The notes under the pieces were generated by a model. The model had not been told where the DNA came from. It was given only the letters and a program-made list of their open reading frames with translations, and did no database searches. A program made the position numbers and the translations under genes. A stretch of DNA of 64,000 nucleotides from Halicephalobus mephisto (taxonomy: Eukaryota > Nematoda > Chromadorea > Rhabditida > Panagrolaimidae): the NCBI GenBank assembly GCA_009193035.1, contig SWDT01000092.1, forward strand, positions 1 through 64,000, given 5' to 3'. Below, piece by piece: positions 22,301 to 33,719 of the stretch. Each line of letters begins with the position of its first letter. Position 1 is the stretch's first letter.

Positions 22301-25300
22301 GCTTTACTTTCCTTCCGTGTAATATGATTCTAGTTTTATTCTTTCAAAAATGAATATCAACTTTTTTCAATAAAGGAAAATTTCGCGCGTGCATAGCTTC
22401 TTCTTTTGCGAGTCCGAACTTTATTTGCTCATCAAGGAAAATCACTTTGATACGTTTCGAGTTTAATCCCGAGTTCATTTTGCTTTTGAAGATGCCTGTC
22501 CCTCAATTTCCCCGATCTGCAGTATTATTTTTATCTAATCGAATCATCGAAACGGGAATCTGGATAATTCATTCGAATTTTTTCTTTTTTTTGTTTGTTT
22601 CCTTCTGTAATTGAAGCCCATTTGCACAATTGCCAATGACAGATCCCCGATGGAGTCAACATAATTGAATTTGAGCAGCCTTAAGGGAAGCCAATGGATA
22701 GATTTCTGGACTCATGAGATTAGAACAGGTTTTTTCTTGACTTAGTTGGTATATTAGTCCAGTCTGAGTAAATTTGTTCAATCTCCCACTTGGTCATCGG
22801 GATGATCCACGAGGTTATTTGGAACCAATTCGGTCCGATACACTCCAGTAAACCTTTTGATTGCTTTGTTCTGCAGTTTCGTTCTGAAAGTATAAAAATA
22901 CACCTCATTCATTATCTTACATAATTTCTTTATTTTAATTTTAAGAAATGCTTAGTTCGTTTTTGATTGATTTTTGTGTTCTAAAAATGTCTAGGTCATT
23001 TTGTTCGTCGATCAAAATCCCGATTTTAAAAATAATTAGAGATGACTTTAAATTTTATCAAAATCCAGCTTTTCAAATTTTTATTTTCTTTCAATTGACA
23101 GAATTTGGAAGTTTTAATGAATCGAAAAACCATTTTTATCACCACGATCCAAAATTGTTCTAGTTTTTTTTCGTGTGAAAATTCTCAAAATTTCCGCTAT
23201 CTTTGAGATCAATTGATTCGAGTGATTTCCTGATTTTTGAAGGACTTGTTAAACAACAGTGATTCCTGCAACAATTTTTCTTAAGATAAATGTTACCGGA
23301 AAATTTTGTTTTTTTTAATTTCTGGTTATTTACTTTTCGATACATCAGTGTTTAGCTGACTGTACTATTTAGAGGTTTTAACAGATCCTGTAATTGATTC
23401 GATTAATTAAAACTAGCCCTGCCGCCCAAAACTATTTTCGACATTTAGAATTTCCAAAAAACAATGTCGTTTTACATTACTAATTGCAATAAAGGCGATG
23501 GATTCTGGCTTCATCGGCCTTCACAGCTTGTGGTCGTGAATTTTCCCATCACCAGAAACCCGATATCTCCGTCCAATTGAAATTATACAAGGATTAGTTA
23601 AATTTATTGAATTTGGGATCATTCACAAGATCCGAACGAGGTATCTTCTATTGACTATAAAATTACGACCGAGAATCGCGAAACAAAACCTGTTTTGTTT
23701 TGGCTTTGAAATGACTCCTAGTTTTTCCCAATGTGAATGTCAGTCGGGTTGTGGTTTTTCTCCGGAGGAAATGAGCGATTTTGAGATCTCCTTAAGACGA
23801 TGTAACAATACTAAAGCGCGGGGATTAGGTGGAGGAAAATGTTTTAACTCTGCTTCCTGAACCCCAACCAAACAATTCTGTTTTCTCCCCTTTTCGGTTT
23901 GGAGTTTCCAATTAAAGTCGAGTGTGGCCAGGTGGTCGTTTGACGGGAGCAAAAAGCCTCTTCTCTCTTTAATCATAATATTACAAAAAACGGAAATGGA
24001 TGTTGTTATGAAGTGGTCTCAATGTAAATCCTGGGGATTTTCTGTAAAATTCCGACATTGGAGGTTTCTGATATTCCGAAAGCTTCTCTGGAGTTTTAAA
24101 GGCTTATAGAAACTTTTACTGAATTCTAAAACGCTCTAGAGATATGTACGAGACTTCGGGAGGTTCTAAAAGCTTTCGTGGTGCTATTGCAAAGGGTCTG
24201 ACTTAATTTTGAGGAATTCCCATAAAGTTTAGTGTCGTAGATAAGTTGATTAGTCCTTATCGTGATGACGGAACACTTATGAAATATAAAAATAGCCCCA
24301 GGGTCAAAGAAGTTTCCGGCTGTCAGATTTTTTGTTTACTTTTGTTTATTTAATTTTTGTGAAAATCTGACAGCTTTAAGAATTTGGTTATATCCGTATA
24401 TTGAGACAGGTTTCGTCAATTTCACCGACATTGAAACTCACTTGGATTTTTTATTTTTTCTCCTTTTGAAATCTTGGATTTTTATTGTTCAGTTTTTTTC
24501 CATTAATCCGTATTGTCTTCGCTGTAGGCGTCGATTGGATCAAGACGGAATTAGAGGAGCTAAAGTGTCCTCAACATAATCGTCGACGAACTGGTCTGGC
24601 TGATTCTTCTGTTTCGTTTTCCCGACAATACTGCTCATCTTAACAATGTTTGTATCCAGTAGAAGCGCAAAACTGCTTGAGGGGCCTCTTTAGAGAGAAT
24701 CTCTAGATAGTGACCACCCGTCTTCCCTGTTCGGCTTATCGCGCTGACTGCCCTGAGTAAGCTTACGCTTGTTCAGCCGTTGTATCCCTTGCCCCAAGGT
24801 TGATTTTTGTTTGTTATCGTTTGTACGGACGCATATTGCGTCTATATTCAATTTCTTGATCGGTGTTTTCAAAAAATTCTTGTGGACAGTCCCTTTTTGT
24901 ATGCAGTAATCTCTGGTTCTAACTTTGGAAATAGTCTTTTTCAGTTATTTCGGAAATATACAAATTCTCCGTTCAATAATAAGATAATTCGTCAATTTTG
25001 TATTTGTCTTTGCCAAGATTGACCTCAATTTCTTGTTCTTATCAGCTGAGTCCCATTCGTCGTTTTGATGTTGAAGAATAATTTGGCTAATTCTAGGATC
25101 CAAACCCAAAAGCGAATCGGTCGCAGATCTGCGGCCAACTGGCCTTGACAACGCTTCAGTGACGATTCAGAGCGGTCATTCTACAGTCACTTTGAAAAGT
25201 AGCTCCAGTAAGTGGAAACTGGATAAGGAGTTTAGTGGAACAATTTCTGGACTGAATTACCGATCGCCATTAATCAATCACAGAGCCCGACTTAACGAAA

Positions 25301-28259
25301 AACACAAAGCCGACCAAGCGATAGCAGCGATGGAGATGGAGATGATTGGGATGCTAGGCAGAATCCATGTTGAACTCAAAGGTAAAAGATCCAAAAGTAA
25401 TAAAATTGAGAGAGAAATTTTAGCGATAATTGGATTTGCGAGAATTACAGCTGGAGATGTTTTCGAAGTTGTTATTAAACATGGAAGTCAGAAATGGAAA
25501 TCGAGGGGGAAAACTCTCTCCGACAAAACCCAGAGATGGGACCAGACCCAAACTTTCCTAAATTGTCTCCCAGAAGTCCCGATTTATATCAAAGTTTCTG
25601 AAGTCAAGCTCTTCACGACTAAGATGCTCAACGAACGAACCTTTGATCCTTCGAACTTTTTCACATCTCAGCCACAACTCGTGACGATGAATCTGAATTC
25701 TATCGGTACTATCAAGCTTCAGCTCGTCATGACTTGGATGTAAGTGCTTGCTGTGATTGTAGTAGTTATTTATTGATTTTAGCCCATTACTATCATCGAA
25801 GAGTGGAATGCGGGTTTTGGGAAATTCTCAAAGTTCCACATTGCTCAGAAATCACTCTAAAGTCGCGGACGGTGCCCTACCCCATTCAGTTTCCATGGGA
25901 GCTCAACTCGGTCAATCCTTTCGTTCTTCTGTTAATGCCAGTCCAAGTGGTGGTAAATTCAAAAAATCCAAAAATGTTATGAGAAATTTAAAATTTTCAG
26001 AAAACTGTGTTCCATCAAAGGTCATTTTGCGGCAAAAGAAAAGACAAAGACAAGCTTCTCATTTGAAAGACTTGGAAAAGGACAACTGGAGATCATCCAC
26101 AGTCATTTTGGACAACATGTACCGGGATATTTCGAAATCCATCCCGGCTATTGACGAATTGACGGGATTAAAAACTTTGAGCACCAGTAAACAGAATTTG
26201 CATAAATCAACGGCTTCTGAAAGTCACATGAATTCAAATAAGAGCCCTAATTCTGGTGTTCTGAAACCACCAAACTGGACAAGAAGTATCTCGATGAATC
26301 ATCTGGCTGAAGTAGAAAACAATCGATTGACTGTAGACAGCAGTGGATCCTCTTCCAAGAATCCTGGAGCTGTTAGAAAGAGTAGAAATGGATTCCTCAG
26401 CAAACCACTGGATTCTGATGATTCCTCTGATACTTCTTCTCAACAAGCGGCTTCCATCAACAGATCTGTGGAAGGGCTGAAGAAAATTGACGCTCTTCTG
26501 GAGTTTGTTGACAAGTTAAGAGTTTACTTGAGCACCATGAGATCTGCCGAATATACGGAATTAGCAGCATTTGAAGCTTGTATGTTGAATTGGGAAGCCG
26601 TTCTGAAGCTGAATAGAGCTACGATGTTGGAAGATCAGCGAGTCGTCCAACGAGGAAGTCAAAGGAGATCTGCCAGCACTGGACACAGGAGAATCTCGAA
26701 GAGGGCGTCCATGTACACACAACACTCTCCTTCTACAGTTTCAGATGAACTTGACGACAACGTTCTCATGAATTCAAATGACCAAGTGTCGGAAAACGAT
26801 TCTGGAATCGACTCTCTTCGACAACACATATCCCCTTATAACTCGAAAACACTTCAACAACAACATTATCAGCCACAACGTCTCAGTCCTCAGAGCCATC
26901 ATCCATTGCCGATTCCTCAGAATCCCCAGCTTAATTATGGAACGACTGGTCGTTCTGGTTCTGGACCTGCTCAGCGACGATTCAAGCAGTTCAAAGAACG
27001 TAGAAAGTCTCTTGGAGTCGTTCTGGATTCACTGACTACTGCAGATTATGAGAGAATAGTTCTCAACTCCGACAAGTTCTGGGAACCCGAAATCCACAAT
27101 GCCATTGACTCACAGGCGATCGCGATGGCCTCAGCTCTTGGGGCTGAATTCACCAAAACCGCCAGTGGTAATGCTGAAGTCGATGAATGCCTCAAACATC
27201 ACCTGAAACGAGCAATTGTGTCATTGGAGACTTTGCAGAAACTTAATGGACCCATGGAATATCGACTAACAGAAATGCTCTGTCGAATGGAGCAGGATAC
27301 GGTCGCCTTGGAGGAACTTCTGAATATCAGTGATACATTGCCAGCGATTCCTAATATTACCAATTGTAGGTTTCGAAATTATCTATTAGAATTAAAAGTT
27401 TGTTTGTAGTACTGGCCGACTTGGGAGCGAATAGCGAACTCCAAGAAATCTGGCTATCGACTTCATATCCCTTGAATGCCTTCGTGATGGTCCCTACGGA
27501 ACATCTGCAGAGGCAGATAAAGGCTTATTTGATGCCTATCGTTGAACTTCGATATCCTCGTCTTGTAAATAACGGTAATTTTGCTTTAGTAATACCGCTT
27601 TCAATGCTTTGCTTTAGTCCTCGAGAACATTATGAACATGCTGATCAAGAACGGTGATTGGGAACCAGAGAAGATTTCTCTCTTCCAATTTGTGGGTCTC
27701 TTCAGAGGGAAGCATTTGACGCCGTTCATTGAAAATCTGGCTCACGAATCCTGGATCACGTCAAACCTCATGTCTCCTAATTCAAGTGTCGTCAGAGAAG
27801 TCATGGATAGACTTAAGAATGTCCCGGTGGTTCCTCCTCTTGAAAGCCTGAGACATATCGGGCTTTGTCTTCTCCGCGACAACAAAGAGGTCTCCGCTGC
27901 CATTAGTGAGTTTTACCCATCGATTGAGTAATCATGATTATTAAAATTTCCAGACTCTTACTTGAGATCTGCTGGTAATGAGTTAGCAAACGATCTGGCA
28001 GCTTGTTATATCTGTCTCCTTGAACACAAAGACGATGCAACGAGAAAAGGAGCTTGTAAGGCTCTAGCGATTCTTCAAGTAAGGAGTTGTCTGGGGAATT
28101 TTCAATTAATCTCCCATATTTCAGCAAGAAAGTGTGGTTGATTGTCTCCAGTACATAGCGTCAGAAGACGACAACAAAGCAGTTCAAGAAGCGGCTAGAG
28201 AAGCCCTGGACTCCCTCGGCTGTGTCTGTCACGACTACGAAGAAGTAACCAAGGTGTAA
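19304..28259 (+). CDS. RIPOR/FAM65-like Rho-binding protein
   Basis: Exons 19304-19359, 19404-19590, 21383-21500, 24528-24593, 25097-25381, 25424-25739, 25783-25949, 26001-27365, 27410-27574, 27618-27905, 27954-28078 and 28125-28259 join to 1090 residues. RIPOR proteins bind Rho GTPases and control cell polarity, migration and, in vertebrate hair cells, hair-bundle structure. Evidence: an N-terminal helix [14 protein letters not shown] matching the family's RVEEVYRALKNGL type start; the C2-like block [20 protein letters not shown] through [10 protein letters not shown]; a long serine-rich middle; and C-terminal helical ARM/HEAT-like repeats ([27 protein letters not shown]). Introns 2 (1.8 kb) and 3 (3 kb) are long for this window; intron 2 holds a foldback element. 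Introns 25382-25423 (42 bases) and 25950-26000 (51 bases) are in frame and stop-free. The donor after 24593 is weak. The N-terminus may extend upstream. Confidence 0.85.
19905..21264. mobile_element. Foldback / MITE-like element in RIPOR intron 2
   Basis: The ends share an inverted GAACACTCCTAGTTC (19908-19923 and 21249-21265). Inside, a strong inverted pair of about 93 bases lies at 20140-20235 and 20692-20790, both with aaatatgacaaatttgatta and aagatctttttagatct. Weaker inverted similarity links the outer and inner pairs, with about 250 extra bases in the right half. No transposase frame is present, so it would be non-autonomous. Target-site duplication is not clear. AT content matches the surroundings. 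Confidence 0.65.
24319..24374. repeat. Perfect 13-bp inverted repeat (hairpin) in RIPOR intron 3
   Basis: GCTGTCAGATTTT at 24319-24331 is followed after a 30-base AT-rich loop by AAAATCTGACAGC at 24362-24374. It could form a stem in the intron. No other link to function is visible. Confidence 0.6.
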
Positions 28260-28474
28260 ATTGTCGCAATTAATCTGTCCACTTGCTTCTCAGAGACTAC
28301 TTACCTCTTTATTTGCCGCCTTAAGATAGTGTATACTGTATTTGCCCGAAACTAACTCGGGTGAAGAACACATTGTAAATCTACGGGAAGTCCTATTCTT
28401 CTTTCAAGAAAATTCAGAAAGTTATCCAATAACTGATATCCTGCTGACAGTGTTTATTATGGTTTCACGATTAA

Positions 28475-28480
28475 AATAAA
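28475..28480 (+). terminator. AATAAA poly(A) signal of RIPOR-like gene
   Basis: AATAAA lies 216 bases past the RIPOR stop and about 20 bases before the stop of the opposite-strand gene at 28501, so the two transcripts probably overlap at their 3' ends. Confidence 0.55.
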
Positions 28481-28500
28481 ATTTATGATTTTGATCGCGT

Positions 28501-29751
28501 TTAGATCAGCGAAGATCGGGATCCAAAGCGGATCGGGACGACTTTGTCATCTTCAGCTTCAACTCGGCTAGCTGATGCCCTGTAAAATAGACATAATTTA
28601 TCTTTATTGTTAATTAAATTAACGAAATTTAGTTGATTTTTGAACATTAAAGATATAGGATATTTTTCTTTAATTTCAACATTTTATTTTTATCGAAAAT
28701 CCCACTCGAAGTTGCGCACTTACGAGTTATAACTCTAAAGTTTTATATAAAAAACAGTTCATTGTTTGCAGTCTCGATTTTCAGTTCACGAATGAAGAAA
28801 AAAATGATCTAGATCACGTACAAAAAACCACTACTTTACATTTTAAGCTTATATGACGAAATTAATCTCTACATGAGTGTTCTTAGCTTGTTTTGATTTC
28901 CTATAGCTAACAGTAAATCCACCATGGTTTTACAACGAATGTTTTTCATTCTCCCGACCTTTTTCCTTTTTAAGGTCAGGAATGGACATTTTTCTCTTTT
29001 TATTTTTATCTTTTCCCTTATTTTTCTTTCATGTTTGATTTTTTGTGGAAATGTTACACTTGGGAAGTGAGCGGAGTGGATCTCCATTATTCTTGGAGAA
29101 ATATATTGATAGATTACTTACCGGGGTTTGGGGGTAGCAGGAGTGGGGGAGATACGGATGGGGACGACATTGACTCCCTTCATGATTCTTCCATTTGAAT
29201 CAACCAGATTTGTTTGAACGATCGTGTTCACCCCGTAGTTCTTACCTGCTGGTGGAGTTTTCTAGAAGTTAAATCATTAACTATGAGAAAATTATTGCAT
29301 CATACAGTAACTCTCGTGCTAGGTTTAGGAGCTTTTGTTGTTTGTTTCTTTGGTCCTTTCTGGAAAATAAGTGGAGCTTTAGCTGCAGCTGCTGCTACCT
29401 CCTCAGCTGTTGGATGACGTCTACGCTAAAAATACAACTATGTAAGCCAGGGTAAACATAAATTTGACTCACTTCATGATTCTCCACGATGGGGGAATTG
29501 AGGGCAGCAATCATTCGAGATCTTAGACTCAAGTTTGGGGGCGTTCGGACGTTTGGCGGTGGTTCCGGCTGAAATTTAATAAACAATCAGGAACAAATAT
29601 TGAATATTCTACTTACGTGGGGTTCATTAACCCCAGGAATGATCGGCTTGTCTGGTTCGCCGAGTGCTTTAGCTGGACGTAATCCTGGTGGAAGTTCAAT
29701 TCCCACAGCTATTTCAATCAAAATCACACAGATAATCCCTTTAAGGATCAT
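28501..29751 (-). CDS. Small secreted protein with C-terminal PIRFG motif
   Basis: Exons 29751-29617, 29568-29473, 29425-29306, 29261-29122 and 28579-28501 join to 189 residues. The N-terminus (MILKGIICVILIEIAVG) is a good signal peptide. The rest is Pro, Ala and Lys rich and low in cysteine. Near the end two related segments appear, NVVPIRISPTP and DDKVVPIRFGSRSSLI. The second could release VVPIRF-amide if cut after the Lys and at the Arg following GS, resembling PIRF-type FMRFamide-like peptides; but standard dibasic sites are absent, so this is a possibility only. Family unknown. It is convergent with RIPOR (stops 241 bases apart) and follows the adenosine deaminase gene on the same strand. 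Confidence 0.7.
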
Positions 29752-29972
29752 GTTCCTCTCGATTGCGCAAACTGATTGAAGAAACAATCACGGAAAGCGA
29801 AATGAAATTTCGATTTATCAATTGTTCTTCAGAATTGAGGTCATCTCCGCCTGCAAAGCGAGACGAGCGTGTTTTTCTCTTCAAGGAAAGATGGAATTTA
29901 TCCGTAAAAATCATAGTCAAGGAAATGATCATTCATGGCCACTATAACAAAATTAACTAAATATCTGTTAAT

Positions 29973-31289
29973 CTAAACAACAACATTAGAAGGCTTGTGT
30001 TCCAGGATTAAGGCGACCAATTGGGCTTTCTCGTCTTCGGGAAGGAAGGTAGATTTAGCAGCGTTATATTGCTAAAGAGAAAACGATTATCTACAATTAG
30101 GACAAAAACTTACAGTCTTCCAGATGGCCTCGACGGAAACTCCAATCATATCTTGAACAATACGCATCTCAGTCAAAATGGTATTGTCAAAACAAGTGGG
30201 GTCATCTGTATTGAGAGAGAAGTTAACATCATCTTTGACCCACCGAATGATAGGGTGTTCAGGCCAGTTGAGGGGAACAGCTCCGGTCATGACAGATGAG
30301 TAAGGACAGCCTTCAAAGTGCATCCTCTGCTCGATAGCGTAGTGACGATAACTCTCCGGATCCCTGAGTAAACGGTAGCCATGGCCAATTCTCTCGGCTT
30401 TCATCTCCTCTATTGCAAGCACGACTTCACGCGGTCCACCACTTTCCCCTGCATGAACAGTACGATGAATACCACGTTTTTCGGCTTCCTATAAAGAACA
30501 CCACGATACAGAAAGCTTACAAAACGAAAGCTACCTTAAAAACTTCGATAACACTCGGTTCATATTGCTCATCAGCACCATGGGAACAACCCGCAACGTC
30601 AATGGCCACAACTCCAAGCTCTTTCAAGTTCGTTGCTGTAATGAGGCTTCTGACTAGTTACGAAATCAAAAAACAAACCCATTTCAAGTACTTCGTGATT
30701 CCAAGCTTCGTGACCGCGAATGCAACAAAGGATAGAACGAGCATTGACACCAAAATCTTGCTTTCCCCTCTGGAATCCACGATTGACAGCTTCAACAACA
30801 TTGGTAGGAGTGACCTGGAAAGTTTTTATTCTGTAAAGAATTTTTCAACATCATACTTACTTCTCCTTGGTCTTTGTAAACGTTGTCGGAAACGAAACTG
30901 CCTAAAATATGATTGGCGAGTAAATGAGGGCTATAACGACCTTCGAAATAAACAACTCCGTTATTCTTTTGATCTTCACAGAACTCATAGGCGACACGCT
31001 CAATGGCAGTAGGATCTCCACGGATAACTGGCAAGAAGATGTCAAAGGCAGAAAGAACTTTGGAAAGGTTGGCGGGCTCATGAGAAACGAGCAAACGTTT
31101 CACATCTTCAACAGTCTTAGCACCATGGAGGTCCATATGCTTCTGTTGAGCTAGTTCCAGCAACGTGGAATGACGAACAGCTCCATCGAGATGAAGGTGC
31201 AACTCAATCTAAATTTAATAATTAATAAATTCATATAAAAACGAAGCTTAAACCTTAGGAAAGTTGAATTTAGCACGAAATTCATCATC
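29973..31289 (-). CDS. ADA: Adenosine deaminase
   Basis: Exons 31289-31254, 31208-30861, 30814-30679, 30635-30535, 30488-30114 and 30071-29973 join to 364 residues, the size of animal ADA (human 363). The enzyme deaminates adenosine and deoxyadenosine to inosine in purine salvage. Zinc and catalytic motifs are all present: IELHLHLDGAVR (HxH), TVHAGESGGP (zinc His and the catalytic Glu two exons before), ERIGHGYRL (catalytic His), and SLNTDDPTCF (zinc Asp pair). No signal peptide. The start is uncertain: in the frame that joins exon 2 the first ATGs are at 31289 and 31286; another ATG at 31314 would give MGLHFPTIDDEFRAKFN, which looks ADA-like but hits a stop before the donor unless one T of a TTTT run is extra. 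An acceptor (ctttttag) just upstream implies a 5' leader exon. Confidence 0.95.
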
Positions 31290-32108
31290 AATTGTCGGGA
31301 AATGGAGACCCATCGTTTCAGAACTTCCTAAAAAGACAAATTAATCCCCTAATTAGGGAAAATATAAGACGAACAAATCAGAAGCGGGAATGAAGACAAA
31401 GATAAAGCAACACAACCAATTACCCGATAAAAGTAGCTGGTAAAGCCGACCATGAAGATTGTTTCGATATTCTTTAGCAAGCAGCAAAAGGGAAGAACCA
31501 AGGAGTGTTATCAAAGAGGATCAGAGGGCGATGAAGAAGTACAATAAGAGATTATCACCAGACAGAAGAACAAAGCAAATGGAAAGAGCGTGTGCAGGAT
31601 AAGATAAACTGGCCAACTGTTCAAGACTTTCCAGTTGAGAAACAGATCTCAGGAACCCACACAAACAAATAAAATATCCTTCGATATTTTACCGAGAAAA
31701 CAACTCCAAGTCTTTATATCTCGATTGCGTCGCTATGACGTTCCTTTGGCAGTTGGATCTGTGGAGTATTTTTAGCGATTTTATATGATTTCATTGAGTT
31801 GACTCGATTAATCCACATGACTGATCAGGATCTGTTTTAAATATATTTTTAAAATACAATCTACCCCCAGCTCAAAGAACAATTATGAAGTTAGGTAGTT
31901 GTCTTTTCAAAAGTTTCAGACGAAAAGCACGTGTTAGTTTATTTCAGTTAGGAGTTTATAAAAGCGAGGAAAACCAACCTCCGAATATTGACATTATCTG
32001 GCCCATTGTATCTGAAAAAAGTGAATGTCATTAATTTCCTAAGGTTGATCACTCTGAAACAAGTAATCACATTGTCTTGATAATCGGTAGCGATAGCAAA
32101 ATTCCTAA
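31290..32108. other. Upstream region of adenosine deaminase, no gene seen
   Basis: AT-rich with several ttttag/tttcag sites, so a noncoding 5' exon of the deaminase is probable. No coding segment is supported. Confidence 0.4.
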
Positions 32109-32297
32109 TCAAAAAAATGGACGGACATGCTTTCCTCGTGCTCTTCGCACATGAGTGGTGTCTCTGGTCCAACCCTGACAGACGAATTTTGTCTGGCCGC
32201 ACAAAGGAGAAGGACAATTCAGGTTCGGACAGCTGGTGGATACATCTTGGGATTGCGCAGCTGTCCCCGAAGATGGACATACAGCTGGATCAAATTA
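32109..32297 (-). CDS. Possible cysteine-rich terminal exon
   Basis: After a gatccag acceptor at 32298 the minus strand reads VCPSSGTAAQSQDVSTSC and then NLNCPSPLCGQTKFVCQGW before a basic tail and a TGA at 32109. Five cysteines in this short span suggest a small secreted domain. It could equally be an ATG-initiated frame in another phase running to 31948. No upstream exon was found; AATAAA hexamers of the neighbouring gene lie just before it. Low confidence. Confidence 0.25.
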
Positions 32298-32597
32298 GTG
32301 GTTTGAATTTTATTTGGAAATTTTATTCAAAATCATCAAAAATGAATGTATTAACTTTTCTGCTTTCATGGATTTCGACACAGAACGCCAATGCAAAACA
32401 AAACATTTGACATTATAAAGTTGGATTGTTCGGTAAACAAAACCCTTTGGTACCCGCTTGGTGATTTGAGCACTAGTATTTTTCTCATGAAAAATAATAG
32501 TTGGAATAAGTTTTGTATAATCGAGTCGTGGATTGATGTACTTGTAAGTCTCTAACGAAGAGTCTAGAGGGACTTTTGGGTTAGGACGGTTTTCTGC

Positions 32598-33282
32598 TTA
32601 GGAACTGAGATTTTCAGGAGATAGGTCAGCTCTGGAAACATGATCTGTGTTTTAGAGGATTCGGATTTCACTTACGTGTCCACTTTGATAGCGTTTCCGG
32701 CCATCACAGGGGAAACTAGAGTCGTGGTCATCTGCCCGACTGAAGCGACGACTTCAGATGACGACTGTTCGTGAATACTGACTTCGTCGAAAGCTGGGGG
32801 AGGACTGCCCCGGGGAGTGGATGGAAGGGCGATTGGGGCGTTTGGAGTCGTTGGGGTAGGAAGTCTCATTGCTTCGTCGTAAGTAGGTGGCATTTTGCCA
32901 AATTCACTAAATTCGGGAAACATAGGCAAGACAGTTCTTACATGACTAGGTGGGGAAGATCCTTCTTCCAAACTCCTAGGTATATTCCTGGAGTTTCTAG
33001 TCGTCGATAGAGTTCTATTCGTCACAGACTATAAAAAACTCAAGTATGATTATTTTAAAATAAACAAATTTTACCTGCAATCTGGAATCAACTCGTGTTC
33101 TTCGCTTCGAGGTAACAAAAAGACAAATTATCGTAGTTATCGCTGTCAGAACCCCGACAGAAGAAATGACAATCATCACGATTCCTCCGGCGGATATTTT
33201 CTGATCGAATTGATTTTCTGGATCGGACATTCTGGCAAAAATGAAAAACCCTAAGTTGTCCCCTTTCGATTCTTCGTAATAT
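32598..33282 (-). CDS. Single-pass membrane protein with PPxY motif
   Basis: Exon 33282-33075 encodes YYEESKGDNLGFF..., then a clear membrane helix (GIVMIVISSVGVLTAITTII) followed by a basic stop-transfer stretch (SKRRTR). Exon 33028-32676 gives a Pro/Ser/Thr-rich cytoplasmic tail with MPPTYDEAM, a PPxY signal that binds WW domains of Nedd4-type ligases or Yorkie/YAP, and a second PPPAFDEV near-match. The end is either a stop at 32674 reached by read-through, or, using the strong gtaagtg donor at 32675, a last exon ending at 32598 (TADLSPENLSS). A Cys-containing open exon on the same strand at about 33577-33698 is probably upstream but its join phase did not work. The build resembles Shisa/WBP1/VOPP-type adaptors; family not proven. 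Confidence 0.6.
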
Positions 33283-33719
33283 CTAAAAGAAAGAAAAGTT
33301 ATACTTTTTTAAAACAAAGTATACTACTGTAGAAGTCGAAAAGTAAATCTCGTTGCGAAATAATCTTAACAAGAATTTAAAGAATTTCTTAAAAAGTTCA
33401 AAAATTAGGATTTTTGATGCTCTAGAAGCCTATAAGATTCTGGAAAGTCTAGTTCACATTAATGGATAAATAAAATTTGTTAATACAAATAATACAAGTT
33501 TTAACTAACAAAAATTCGGAGAAAATATTAGCTTTTCACGTATGTTCTCAGCCAACTAAAAAAGCGACATTGAAGAAACTCTGGGGTTAGTTGACAGTAG
33601 GTGAGGCGACCGCCGGAAAATTCCAAACTACGCAAACAAAAGTCAAAAGTGAAGCCGAGTTCGTTTTGTATGAAGCTCCACTTTTTAACTGTTTCCTATA
33701 GAAAAAGTTTGTCATCAAA

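Noticed and set aside
25950..26000. Reading straight through this segment as exon
   Set aside because: It begins gtggtaa and ends attttcag with AT-rich content, so I prefer an intron, though both readings keep frame.
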